A stretch of DNA of 64,000 bases from Adenanthera pavonina (Eukaryota > Streptophyta > Magnoliopsida > Fabales > Fabaceae). Below the pieces are notes generated by a model. It was not told the DNA's origin and made no database searches. It saw only the letters and a list, made by a program, of their open reading frames with translations. Shown here piece by piece: positions 48,877 to 60,633 of the stretch (the first letter of the stretch is position 1; every line of letters starts with the position of its first letter). Both the position numbers and the translations under genes were made by a program. Where the stretch lies: contig JAIVEN010000002.1 of assembly GCA_026686845.1 (NCBI GenBank), positions 40,813,001 through 40,877,000 of the forward strand, in the 5' to 3' direction.

Positions 48877-50597
48877 TGTTAGGTTTAATATAATACAAGT
48901 TTTGATAATGACAAAAGTAGAGTAATAAGGAACAAATACATTATATTTATCTAATATATATTTTGTTTCTAAAAGACATAAAATGTACATTAGCATGTAT
49001 TTAAATATATTTATAATATATATATATATCATACTATGTACTAATATATTTACTGTGCTTTTATATTTTTACAATATAAGTTGGATATATAAATTGAACA
49101 AACTACTTGGTTGGTAAGTGTAATACATTGAATATAGGATTGCTTAAGAAAGAAGAAGAAGAGAAATGATGTTCCAAGAATTGAAGATCAGAAGGGCGCA
49201 TACCAAGAATGGAATGACCAAGTGAAAATAAAGCTTAATTTTTTAAGACCTAGCTACTAGATATATTTTGTTTCCACTTAAGTCTTGAGGTGATTTAATC
49301 TTTGAAATTTATTTAATTTTGTTACCATATGTCTTAAATGAATTAATTAAGTAAATTTGATGTTAGTATGTATTAAAGTTGAAGTATATTGGCTAAGACA
49401 AATTTTGCTATTTGATTCATATTCATTTTGTGCAAAATTTGTATTTTACTTGTTAAGTTTAAAGTTACAGAGATTTAATTTCTGATAGACAAATTTTGAA
49501 TATGAAATTTGAATTTCGGGTTAAGTATAGTTATTGAAAGTGTGTAAAATTCACATGATACTTAGTTAAAATTCGACTGCTGATGAAGTTCATAGTTCAA
49601 AGACACAACCCCTGAAAGACAAACTTTGAGCTTCAAAGTGTGAACTTTGAAGTGAGAACTTTTATATCTTATTGGAATAATCCTCAAACAGACGAATTTC
49701 AGTTTCTGAAATTTGAATTTCGAGTGTATAGTGAAAACTTAAAACAACTGTTCAAACATAACAGACGCACTTTCAATATGAAAATTCGCATAAACTAATA
49801 TAGGGTATTTTTTGCAAACTCAAAATTCGAATGTTACTTAATATCAGACAAATTTCAAGGTTCAATGTTAAACACATAACTATACTAAGTTTGCAAAATT
49901 CGTTTCAAAATTTAAACTTTGGTGTGTCAGATGCATTTAATGTGATTATTGAACGGCTCTTTTTACAAAATAACGGCTAGAACTTGTGTCTACTGGATAG
50001 ATTATGTGCTTAACAACTCGTTTAGCTAGAAATTTATATATAGAACCTTATTCAAAGCTTTGGGTAACAATGTCAAGCACTTATATTCCAAAATACTGCT
50101 ACAATGGATAAAATTTTTCTGTGTTAGCATTCAAAGTTAAACCCACCTCATTATAGTGAGTTTCACTATATTATCCATTCTTATAGTGAGTTTCAATTCT
50201 GTAATCTTTCTTTCTACAATTTCTGGGTAGAATCTTAATGTGAAGAAATAGCAAGGGAATTACACATCTTGTAAGGGTGTGTGGAAAGTGGCTTCACAAG
50301 TGCCTAGTTAAACTTGTGAGATATATTTAGACTTTATAAGTGCTCGGATCAAACTTGTGAGATATAGTGAAAATCTCATGTGATGACTTAAGAACTAGAC
50401 ATAGATCAAGTGGTTTGGGTCGAATCAATATAAATTCTTGTGTCTTATTCTTCATCTTCTTATTTCATTTATCTACTTCGTCATACTCTATTCATCACTA
50501 TTCTGCTGTAACATTTGGTGAAATTGGACTTACTTTAAGGAGATGAAAATTTGCATCACCTAATTCACCATCTCTTGAGTGACTAGCCAACTTAACA
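48877..50597 (+). mobile_element. Solo LTR, Copia-like, with intact 5-bp TSD
   Basis: A 1,721-bp element, starting TGTTAGGTTTAATATAATAC and ending CTTAACA, flanked on both sides by ACAAA (48872-48876 and 50598-50602). Homologous to 9993-11785 along its length. No internal retrotransposon sequence adjoins either end, so this is a solo LTR left by recombination between the two LTRs of a full insertion. Confidence 0.88.
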
Positions 50598-50926
50598 ACA
50601 AATACCCCTTTAAAAAAGCATTTAAAAAAATAAATTTGTGTTAAATTTTGGTTCCAAGAAAGCAATCACTTTCCTCATTTTTTTTTTAGGAAAATTGGTT
50701 TTCACAAAATAGAAAAAGTAGCTTTCCCAGCAACCTCCTTTTCTGCATATCAAACTCGCTTAAATAGGAATTTCCTTTCCTACTCCCTTCCCAAAAATAG
50801 GCTTCCGACTTACCAAACGTAACCCATAGTCTGGGTAGTAAAAGAAGAAAAAATAGACAAATCACAACCCATAACTATTTGAATGATCAATTGATTTGAA
50901 TTAGAATTATTTGAAATTAAATGGTA

Positions 50927-51191
50927 CTCCCTCTGGTCCTATATATAAGACCATTTTAACCGAATCACGCGAATTAAGAAAGGGAGTTAAAACTAATTAA
51001 CTATCTCGATTTCTCCGAAAATTTCAACATTTTTCCAAAACTACCCTTATTTAATCTCCCTCTTTTTCTCTTTGAATGCATTAAATAGGGGCATGTTTTT
51101 AGAAATGCATAATAAATACCACATCGTACATTGTAAAGGATCTTATATTTAGGACCAAGACAAAATGTCCTATATATAGGACCGGAGGGAG
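50927..51191. mobile_element. Stowaway-type MITE, copy 1
   Basis: 265 bp with TA on both sides. The ends CTCCCTCTGGTCCTATATAT and TATATAGGACCGGAGGGAG are complementary terminal repeats of the Tc1/mariner Stowaway group. Non-coding. A near-identical copy of the same length lies at 53097-53361. Confidence 0.92.
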
Positions 51192-51539
51192 TATAACATT
51201 TGTCTATCTCAAATATTTTCTTTTTTTTGGGCAACACATGAATGATTCATTTGAGTTTCTTTTTATAATTAATAATTAATGCTTAGACTACTTTATTTTG
51301 TGGTGGAATTGGGGGCATAGCATACTATGAATATGTAATGCAGTCTTTTTTTTTTTTTAAATCTTCAATAAATTTTTAACTTCTCCAACGAGTCCTTTCA
51401 AATGGATCAATACCTATACACTTTATGACATTGAAATTTGAACCTGATTGCCACTGTTGGTGAAACTCCTCATATGGATCTTTTTCTATCAGTTCTGCAT
51501 ATGCTTTTCTTAACAAACATGACCAGAGGGGCACGAGTA

Positions 51540-52560
51540 TATTGTGGAAATTAATATAAAAATGGCAAGCGCCTGAAAAAAATCAAGTTTCTCTTATGGC
51601 AAGCTTCGCTTGAGAGATTTCCCTCAAACTACCTTAGAGCTAAGAGAGGTCTCACCTCAAATGTTGAGTGCCCTTTTAAATGTGCTTGTGAAGAAAACAC
51701 TATCCATATCATCAGAGATTGTCAAACAGTAAAAAATGTGTGGAAGAATTTTTTAGATACTAACAGTATATCTAGTTTTTTCTTTTGTAATTTGTAGGAT
51801 TGGCTGAAGCTGAATTACCAACATAACTTGGGATTGGGATATTCAAATAGGTGGCCATGGAAAAAAAGTGTTTGGTTATGTCTGTTGGTTAATTTGGACC
51901 TCCAGGTGCGAAGGTGCTATTGAAGGAGCAGCCACAAATCAAATATACTTGCCTTCATCGCCTGATGGAGGATGTAACTTTTTATAATTTCAAACAAAAG
52001 TTACACATTACTGAAGAAAATATGGAAGAACCTTGGAGAGCCCCTGATGCAGGAACTGGTCATGTAGATACACACTAGGTCATGCAACTTGTGGAGGTAC
52101 TTTTAGGGATGCCCAAGGGAATTGGCTGTTAGGGCTTAAGCGTAAACTTGGTTTCCTTCCTAACATTGCGATTGAAATTCTCGCCATCCTTATTGGTTTG
52201 CAAATCTATAAACAAAAAAGATGGCGTAAGATTTTTTTACATAAAGACTCTTTTGAAAGTTTGAACCTGGTTTGGAGGAATAGTAACACATCACACCCCC
52301 TGAATGCAAAGATCACAAAAATTCGATCCCTCATCTGTGAAGACTTGACAGTGAACGTGCATTATGAGCAGAGAGAGACAATTCCTTATGCCGATTTCCT
52401 TGCAAAGAATGCACATGAAAAAGAAAATCTATATGTTCAAGGAATGTCCTGAGTATTGTACCCATTTTTTTCTTTGGTTTTGGCCATGTTGGCCTGTCTT
52501 TTAACTCTTATTTCTTTGTTTTGAGGCTAGCTCGCCTTATGTATCTCCAAAAAAAAAAAA
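51540..52560 (+). mobile_element. LINE 3' fragment (zinc-binding and RNase H region)
   Basis: Translation, with frameshifts and stops, gives FLLWQASLERFPSNYLRAKR then CPFKCACEENTIHIIRDCQ, the C-rich zinc-binding domain that follows the reverse transcriptase in plant LINEs. Further on comes an RNase H-like tail (TIPYADFLAKNAHEKENL). It ends in a 12-base A run (52549-52560), as expected for the 3' end. 5'-truncated and non-functional. Confidence 0.8.
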
Positions 52561-52611
52561 TTACTATGATATTTATTTGTCATGTTCCCAAAAATGACGT
52601 CTCCAAAGTAT

Positions 52612-53470
52612 GAAAAACTGAACCAGCTATTGAACTGGATGAGATAACGATTCAAGGTTCAATAGTCAAACTAGTTGTGAATAAATTAATATATTTTTAA
52701 TAATATAGATAAAAAATATAAAAAATATTTATTCATAATCATAAAATTAATATTTATTCTAGGATAAAAAGTAAATTTAATAATACATAGAAAATAAAAA
52801 ATATTATTAATAAATTTTACAACCCAATATTAAAATCTAAACAAGTTAATATTCATCTATAATTATATTTTAAATTTAAAATAGTCAATTGATATTATAT
52901 TTTTATCTTATTTATTAAGTAAATTTATTATTATTAATAATGATGTATTATAATAATACTTATAACATATTATAATATAGAAAAAAAAATTTATACTAAA
53001 AATAATATTACTTAGTACTAAAAATAATATTATTTTATTTTAAAAAATATTTAAATTAAAAAAAAAAATAAATCAGTTGAAACCGGTTTTGTACTACTCT
53101 CTCTGGTCCTATATATAAGACCATTTTAACCGAATCACGCGAATTAAGAAAGGGAGTTAAAACTAATTAACTATCTCGATTTCTCCAAAAATTTCAACAT
53201 TTTTCCAAAACTACCCTTATTTAATCTCCCTCTTTTTCTCTTTGAATGCATTAAATAGGGGCATGTTTTTGGAAATGCATAATAAATACCACATCGTACA
53301 TTGTAAAGGATCTTATATTTAGGACCAAGGTAAAAGGTCCTATATATAGGACCGGAGGGAGTATTTTGTTTCTTGGTTCCACCGATTCTTAAATTCTCCA
53401 ATTTTTCTTTATTACCAAACCGGACCAGTGGCCAATTTCCGGGCAGACCGTCGAACTGGTTGATTCCATC
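52612..53470. mobile_element. Decayed AACCGG-type hAT-like element, split by a Stowaway MITE
   Basis: The left part (ACTGAACCAGCTATTGAACT, GGTTCAATAGTCAAACTAG) and right part (AAACCGGACCAGTGGCCAA, GACCGTCGAACTGG) resemble the ends of 28219-28878, with a similar AT-rich core of TTTAAATAT words. The run GAAACCGGTTTTG is interrupted at 53095 by the Stowaway insertion. No TSD was recovered, so the limits are approximate. Confidence 0.6.
53097..53361. mobile_element. Stowaway-type MITE, copy 2 (nested)
   Basis: 265 bp, flanked by TA (53095-53096 and 53362-53363). By my hand alignment it differs from 50927-51191 at about six positions. It lies within the hAT-like element and ends about 180 bp before the start codon of the PPR-like gene. 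Confidence 0.92.
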
Positions 53471-53542
53471 CTATTATTTATTCCATGCTTTTCTCACAAT
53501 GACTTCTGAATCCTGGCGATCCTGTTGGCAAGTGAATTGAAA

Positions 53543-54304
53543 ATGAGTTCACTCTGGCGACTCCATTTCCCCGGCGTTCCTTCAAAAGTTACCATCTTTT
53601 GCGGTTCTCTCTTCCAGAAAACTCTCGCATCAGCACCCTCCTATTCTTCCCTTTCTTCTTCAGAAGAACCAGCTCTTCAATCCAAATCCACAAAGCCCAT
53701 TCTCACCGATGAAGAACTCACAAAGATCAACCTCCTCATTCCTCGCCTCTGCGCCTCAAACCATCTCGCCACAGCCATTGACCTCACCGCCACCGCCCTC
53801 CTAACAAACCCACCTCTCAAATCCCTTTCCATCTCCGTCTTCATTGACTCTCTTGCTTCCCAACCTGACATGATCCAAGCCATGTCCCTTCTCACGCGCC
53901 TCAAGTTCACCCCAGTTTCTTACCCGTATATTAGACCCATCACTACTATGCTCGTCATTTCGTATTTTAACAAGTATAAGTACAAAGAAGCCCTTAAAGT
54001 GTTCAATTGGATGGAGAGGCCTGACTCCCCCTGCTCGCCAGATGAGAAGATTTACGGGATTTGGATTCATGGGTTTTGTAGAAAAGGCTTCGTTCTTGAA
54101 GGTTTGAAGGTTTTAAGGGCTATGGTGAGTGCCAACATGATGCCTGGCGGCGATTTGAAGGAGTGCGTATATCGCGGATTATTGAGGCAAGCTCGGATAC
54201 AAGAAGCAAAGGAACTAAATGATGCTTTTGGTTGTGTAGATGTTGAGGGTCTGAAGAGGATTTCGCTGCTGTTGGAATACATGATTGCTGAATGGAAAGA
54301 CTAG
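53543..54304 (+). CDS. Short pentatricopeptide-repeat-like protein, probably organellar
   Basis: A single frame of 253 residues from the ATG at 53543; an upstream extension would need a non-ATG start. The N-terminal 60 residues are rich in S, T, K and R with few acidic residues, consistent with a mitochondrial or plastid presequence. From about 130 the helix-rich stretch has PPR-like spacing and words: MLVISYFNKYKYKEALKVFN, then DEKIYGIWIHGFCRKGFVLE, then GLKVLRAMVSANMMPG. That would be two to three degenerate repeats. Such proteins usually bind organellar RNA. The repeat count is low for a PPR protein, so a short P-class or PPR-related protein is likely, and the specific target is unknown. 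Its promoter region lies in or beside transposon sequence (52612-53470). Confidence 0.82.
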   Translation: MSSLWRLHFPGVPSKVTIFCGSLFQKTLASAPSYSSLSSSEEPALQSKSTKPILTDEELTKINLLIPRLCASNHLATAIDLTATALLTNPPLKSLSISVFIDSLASQPDMIQAMSLLTRLKFTPVSYPYIRPITTMLVISYFNKYKYKEALKVFNWMERPDSPCSPDEKIYGIWIHGFCRKGFVLEGLKVLRAMVSANMMPGGDLKECVYRGLLRQARIQEAKELNDAFGCVDVEGLKRISLLLEYMIAEWKD

Positions 54305-57239
54305 AACAAGTAAGCTGTATATCTCAACTCATTTGGCGATTTGTTTCTAATTGAGCGAGAGCTTTATATGTTAGACATATACTTATTATGAAATATCAAA
54401 CTTTTAATTTAAGCAGATATTATTTATAGTTGTGATACAAGAAAACTTTTATTTGTCTACACTTATATCTGATATCCTATACAGTGAGTAATGCATATTA
54501 GGCAAGAAGAGTGCACATGGCATTCTTCTAGTTGAGTTTTTCATTTTGTATGAGGAAATGAGTTCATAGATGGAAAGAGACGTAACCCCACCAGTTTTAC
54601 TGATCTGGATCTTCTAAACAAAATAATAAAGTCATTGAATAATCTACGCCCTGCATGTGGATAAATGTTCATTATTTCTGAGAGCTAAAAGTGCTAATAA
54701 TCTGTGGCTTGCATCTTGTTGGAATGAAGCATTCCTTCTTTAAACATTTATGTGATGTGGGTATCCGGAGTTCGGACTGAATGTTTATACTTCAAGTCTT
54801 GTACAATTATTGCTAATCATACAAAAGACAACCATAAGGTCTTGATGCTTATAATATTGGAAATATTGGTAACAAGTAAATTACCGTTAGAGTCCCTAAA
54901 TATTTAAATTAGTATCAGTTGGGTGTTGTAGTGATAAAAGTAAGTTATGAAGTGGAGGATTTCTCGTTATGATTTAGAGAAAGGGATGGGAAAGGAGGGA
55001 GGGGCTGAAAAGGAACAAAGGAAAATGATAATAATGGAAATCAATAATCAGGGGACAGCTCTTCCCACCATTTATTTATTTCGTTAAACAGGCCAACTTT
55101 TCTTTTCCCGCCATCATTTACAGTTTTTCTCCACTTCTGATAAAAAAAGAAATTGTATTAGCAAGTGAAGAGAGTACGGTGTTGAGGATAAGAATCCTCT
55201 GATCAGGTCACCATTTACAGTTTTATATCATTCATCGTGGACATTGAACAGAAATCACTCGATACTGATAGTCAGTGTTGTGCCTTTGATGTATCCAGAG
55301 CCTTCCATTGGATGTTTGAGTATGGGGGCTTCATTATACATCTGCATTGCAAGATGAAGACTTATTTTGTATGTGTAATGCATTGAGAGAGATTATGCAT
55401 AACAAAGGAAGAGTAGCTATCATTGTCGGATTATCTAGACTTTTTTTTTTTTATTTCCATTCTATTTTGTTGCGAAATGCTATACGCATGTTTTATACTG
55501 CATTGTTCATATACTACATCTAAGTATATACAAGCTAGCCCTTTTTTTTTTTGGCCCCCCTTCTGTGTCTGATGTAGGTGATGTGTCATTGAATAATATT
55601 CTGTTAATTATATAAGACATAATCTGAAAACAGTGCCTGAATCTCTGGTCTTTATTATGATTCCTTCTTATTCTACCTTTCCCCCCCTTTTTGAAGTTAG
55701 TTCAATCTTGCTACTGGTAATTGCCATTCCCATCTCGAGCACTCTTAAACATAAACTTAAAGGCCAGAGTTTTTTTTTTTTAAATAAATTTTTCCTTTTT
55801 TTGTGGGGTGAGAAAAGGCCAGAGCATTTGTCTAGACGTTTGGTATATTGGGTTCTGATGCTGTTTTGGTCATTTAAATGGATCAATTAGAATGTGCTTG
55901 CATTGCAACAGTAATTTTCCATTTAGGAGCTTCTGATATAAGCTCTTCTTAGGTAGTAGTGAAATGTACTAAAGGTTTTGTTTGGTATGTCATTTACATT
56001 TAGCACGAGCAAGGAAGATTCTTTTTTTTTTCCCTCTTTCGCCCAACAGGTAATCAAGATTCCCAGATTTCTTGGTAATATTAGTATATAGCATTCCAAG
56101 ATATCTTTGAAGATTTAGGATTAGTGTTTGTAAGGCTTCAATTCCGTCACATCGATTGTGCTCTTAGAAAGATAATTAGAATCAAATATACCAGAAAATC
56201 ATGGATATATGACCCATTTATGTATAAGAAATTTTATAGCAGACTATGTAAAAATTCTATGGGTAATACAAATAGCTACCACACGTTCTTGTGAAAAAAA
56301 AAATATTTAAGTTGCATTTGAACCATTTGCAGTAATAGTTCACTTGCATTTTGCATCTTTAATAAACTTTGTTTGGATTCATATTTACTGTAGAATACAA
56401 ATCATTCAAGAACCAACCTTTTTGAATATGATTTACTGCTCCTTCAAAATTTAACTCATCTCATTTCCATTTAATAATTATTCTGAAGACAAAGATAACT
56501 TACATCCTACATACCCAATATGGGGACTATGATTTCACTCACGTCCTGTGTTACTGAAAAATTTTAAAATATTGCATGCTAAATGCCTGATGAATGTAAA
56601 TGCATATTTCAAAAATGTCGAAATATTTTCAGATCTTTCTTGAGTGCCATCAGATGTAGTTCTACATTAAATTTTAAATTGCTCCGAGTTGGTAGACATT
56701 TTATCTCATTTGGTTAAAATAGGATATGAGGTGTTTCATACTTTACAGAAAGACCGTGGAAATTGATTTCGTGTTTAAAGGTAATTTTGAGATATCCTAA
56801 TCAAACGCTTTCATGTTGATAAAACTGAAAGGGATATAGACTTATCAGATGGCTCCTTGACATGTTATGTCTTTTGTAATTTGTATATAGTAAGTTCTTT
56901 TGATGCATTTTACTTAAGAGCTGCTTTTGACTTGTCGGACCTGATTTTGAATGTTTCTCCATGAAGCATAAACACGGACACTGTACTTTCGGACATGATA
57001 TAGACACTGATACAACAAAAACTAGAACCAATTGAAGGACTGGATACGTTGAAGATGCATGTATAAAAACTTGTAAGGATGAAATTGATGGGATTACCTC
57101 TCAAAATGAGGTGTAATTTCTTTCCTAAGACCCACAGGAGATTCCCAAGATGAGGTAACCACTTGTCCTAGGCAAGATACCAGGGCCTATAACCGAAAAT
57201 GCAAAAAAGGAGAGAAGATGAAGGGCAGGGGCAGTCAAT
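54305..57239. other. Intergenic region downstream of the PPR-like gene
   Basis: The probable 3' UTR comes first, then AT-rich sequence with homopolymer T runs. Moderately GC-balanced stretches near 55200-55440 and 56900-57110 look gene-derived, but no reading frame or splice chain could be built. Confidence 0.45.
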
Positions 57240-57254
57240 AGAAGAGAACTGATC

Positions 57255-57456
57255 TGGCAACGGGGTTGTATTAGTTTAATCAGAGATCTCGAGTTTGACT
57301 CTTGGGAATGTAGCCGTGTTAAATATTTAGTGGTAGAGTTTGCCATCCTAAAGGATCATATCCAACTTGATTCAAATTAGTCTTGACCCTAATAAATCTT
57401 CTAGTTGAAGTGTGGGTTTAAGATACTTGGTGCACGTACAAAAAAAAAAAAAAGAA
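57255..57456 (+). mobile_element. SINE with poly-A tail and 15-bp TSD
   Basis: About 202 bp flanked by AGAAGAGAACTGATC at 57240-57254 and 57457-57471. The 5' end TGGCAACGGGG resembles a pol III box A, and GAGTTTGACTC about 40 bases on resembles box B. The 3' end is an A-rich tail (57440-57453). A tRNA-derived SINE is the best explanation. Family not identified. Confidence 0.85.
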
Positions 57457-57471
57457 AGAAGAGAACTGATC

Positions 57472-58340
57472 CTTTGAGGTTGAAGTTGGGTGAAGTTGAA
57501 TGTAAAGTACCAGTATCATATGTATATAATGCATTTAACTTCACTAACTTTACTTATCCTCAACTTCAGAGGATCCGGATCCATCAATAGAGTGGGCAGT
57601 GGTTGCAGTGGCTTTTTGTTGGAATCTCAGCTTCAGTGGAGGGGAGATTGTCTTTTGGAAGTCATCTCTGAGGAGAGGGCTGACCGACCTCTGGGAAGCC
57701 TATTTGCAGCACTTTTTCCTTCAGTGTTCTGTGTTTTTAATTTCATTTCTGCTATGGGTGTAAGGGACTGATACAGTGTAACCTTATGAGAGTAATAAAA
57801 AACCCAAGTTCCATTGTTATTGATTTCCAGATCTATCTTTTTAGTTGAGGAGTTCGGTGGGAGAAAGTATCCTATGGTGGTTTTCTAGACTTCCATGGCG
57901 ATTTTACTCTCTAGGTTTAAAAAATTATACAACAGATAAGATTCCAATTACTTGTTGATTTGTTTGTATACTCATCAAGTACTTCCTTATAAAAAGCATA
58001 AGTAAATGAATTTTTTTGAAAATCAACATTACAATTAATTAAAGAATAGATCCCAAGCATGATGCTGCAGCTTCTCTTCATGTAATTGTAGGTGCCAGTA
58101 GTCTTGATAGAATGGTTTCTCTGCTGCTCTTTTTAAAGCAGTATATTAAGGCTATCTAAATTTTATCTAGTTGATTTATATTTTTTATTTAAATATCAAT
58201 TATTGCTTTTTTAATTTTCAAATTACAAAATAGGATAAAAAATCTTTCAATTTGCATTAAATAGGTTGTCTCTAGATGGATAAAGCTGTTTTCTACGGCG
58301 GATCATTCACAGAAGCCTCACCACTTCTTCCATGGCACTC
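57472..58340. other. Intergenic stretch, nothing assignable
   Basis: The frame at 57490-57771 is open but has no recognisable domain. AT-rich sequence follows. Confidence 0.45.
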
Positions 58341-60377
58341 AATGTTAAAGATAATCGGAGCGGTCATTAGACCGGCTGAGTTATTGATTTAAAGTTTAAT
58401 GATTTAATCAGGGTCGAATCGGGGTTGGACCAGTTATAATTAAATCAATATATTTTAAATAATATATATTTAAAAAATAAAATAATTATTCATCCAAAGT
58501 AAAAAATGAAATAATTAATTCCAAAAAAAATATTTCTTAAAAAAAACCCAACATGAAAAGATGATATTTAAGAAAATACAACTACAAAATAATTGAGTTT
58601 TTATTTAAATACACACTCATATAAAATTAAAAATAACTCACTTTATTTATGCTTCTAATCTACACAATTAGGATGAGAGAGATAAAATGAAAAGGAAAAA
58701 AAGATGGACAATGTAAGATCTGTATATTATTAAAATATTCAATTAATAACAATAAAAATTAACTAAAAGGAATATAAAAATAAAAATATAATCATAAAAA
58801 TTGTAAATAATTGAATAAATACTCTTTAAATTTAGAAATATTAATATTAAAACAACAGTATTATATAATCCCTCTGTTACGCTATATAGTGCACTATTCT
58901 GAAAAATTAATATTTTAAAATATAGTGCATTGCGCGGATTACATTGTGTTTTTTTATTATCTTTTCAGTATTGTCCCTAATAAGTAAATTTATATATTTT
59001 ACGGTTATCAATACATTTAATAAAAATTTCTTAATGGTTTGGTCAAACCATAAATGAATGAAGGAGAGTTTCCCCTAAAAGTTTCACTCTTCACAATTGT
59101 CAATGACCCATGGAAATTCAGAAAAAAGGAATGAAGAAGAGAATGACTGTATTTTATTAATGTAGAAAGTGTTATTAAATAAGGGTAATTTAAAAAATAA
59201 TAAAAAAAATTTTAATGACTAATCATTATTTTAACATATGTGTGATAGTTAAAAGTGTCCAATAAACTAGAAAGTAGGATTATAATATAACGAATAATGA
59301 AGATTGACCTGATTATCAATTTAATAAATTGAAATAAGGTATGGAGGCCATACTTCATTATTTCCAATGCCTAGAAACTAGAAAGTGGTCTGCAGAGAGG
59401 GAGGGAAATGTGGAGGGAAATGGATCCTCTGTTGCTGCTGCTACAGCAGCAGAGGATCTGGACCGTCCAGAGAAGTTCTTGACAGTCCATATTTTTTTAT
59501 AAATTTTTTTAAAATTTTAAAATTTTTTTAACTTTAAAAAAAATAAAACACAAAATAAAAATAATTTATTAACAGTAATATTTTAAAAAAATAATATTTA
59601 ATAATAAAAATTAAGAAAAAACGTAAGGTAAAATCTGGACTGTCCATATTTTGTATGGACGGTCCAAATTTGGTCTCAAAATAGCAGCACCAAGTGCTGC
59701 TGTTTTGACCGGTGCAGAGAAACCGGATCCAACATGGAGTTGTTTGGAAAAGAAGGGAAACGCGCACAGATGGACTATAGACTGAAAAGGCAACGGATTT
59801 CAAAAGTTATCAATTACATTGAATAATGTTTCCAAATTTTGAATGATAGACCAAGATGCCTGAGAAGTGTATGGGAGCTTGGCTTCTTAACTGCTACTGC
59901 CACCGAGCAACTCTTTGCCCTCTGGTATCAATTGAAACAAGGCGACCAAAATGTGATGGCGTGCATCCACCACCACCCTCTTCACAGTGACAGGCGACTA
60001 ACATCTCCTTTCTCATTTTCTACTTCCTCACTTTTATTACTTCTCGTGCCTTTTGCTTTATGATTCTTCAGTTTTTATTTTTGTTTTTGTATATAACTTC
60101 ACATTTTAATTCAATGGTAAGCTTTTGCTCTTCTACATAGTATTCAAGCAGTTCTCTCTATCCTCTTCTTCCTCATCTTTCATTTTTTTTGTTGGAGCTT
60201 TTTAGTGAAAAAAATTTGTCAGCTCGCTCGAACTGGTCAACCTGCTGATTTTACCGATTCTGGCCGGTTTAAGGCTGGGTTGGCTGGTTTATTCAATTCT
60301 CGGTTATTCTCTTTTTCTAGACCAGATTAGAGGCCGGTTCTCGGTTGAATCGGCCAGTCCGGTTTTCAGAACCATGA
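58341..60377. mobile_element. Long AACCGG-type hAT-like composite element
   Basis: The left end (AATGTTAAAGATAATCGGAG, GGGTCGAATCGGGGTTGGAC) and right end (GGCCGGTTTAAGGCTGGG through CCGGTTTTCAGAACCATGA) correspond to the two ends of 28219-28878. The flanks TGGCACTC (58333-58340) and TGACACTA (60378-60385) match at 6 of 8 positions. At about 2 kb it is three times longer than the 660-bp copy, because of inserted sequence that includes the inverted-repeat element at 59422-59730. No transposase is readable. Confidence 0.55.
59422..59730. mobile_element. Inverted-repeat MITE with CAGCAG-rich ends
   Basis: Begins GGATCCTCTGTTGCTGCTG and ends so that the complement begins GGATCCGGTTTCTCTGC. The arms share CTGGACCGTCCA / TGGACGGTCCA and GACAGTCCATAT in opposite orientation over about 90 bases each, around an AT-only core. 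TSD unresolved. Each end also contains its own small hairpin (GCTGCTGCTACAGCAGCAG; CAGCACCAAGTGCTG). Confidence 0.6.
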
Positions 60378-60633
60378 TGACACTAATGGCTGTCTCCCAC
60401 ATGACTGCCTTGTTGGCATGGTCTTTCAGCAACATGTTAATGTTATCATCCGAAATCCACATGCTAGGGTTAGGAATTCCCTTTGTACCATCATAGGTTT
60501 CCCAACATAGTCTGCAAGAAGCCTTCGTGCTTTCTCATACTATAAATTAAATAATCAAACAATTGTTAGAGAGATCCATGGGGAAACATCTTGAAAACGC
60601 GTGCCTTATTTTTATTTTAGATTTTTTAATGCA
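60378..60633. other. Unassigned gene-like flank
   Basis: On the minus strand this reads through motifs such as CWETYDGTKGIPNPSMWISD in one frame. I do not recognise the family, and no start, splice chain or stop context supports a gene. Confidence 0.3.

Noticed and set aside
53525..53542. Extended N-terminus of the PPR-like protein
   Set aside because: It would need a TTG start; the ATG at 53543 is the first usable one.
59839..60063. Possible gene fragment within the long hAT-like element
   Set aside because: Short frame with no family resemblance and no splice chain.
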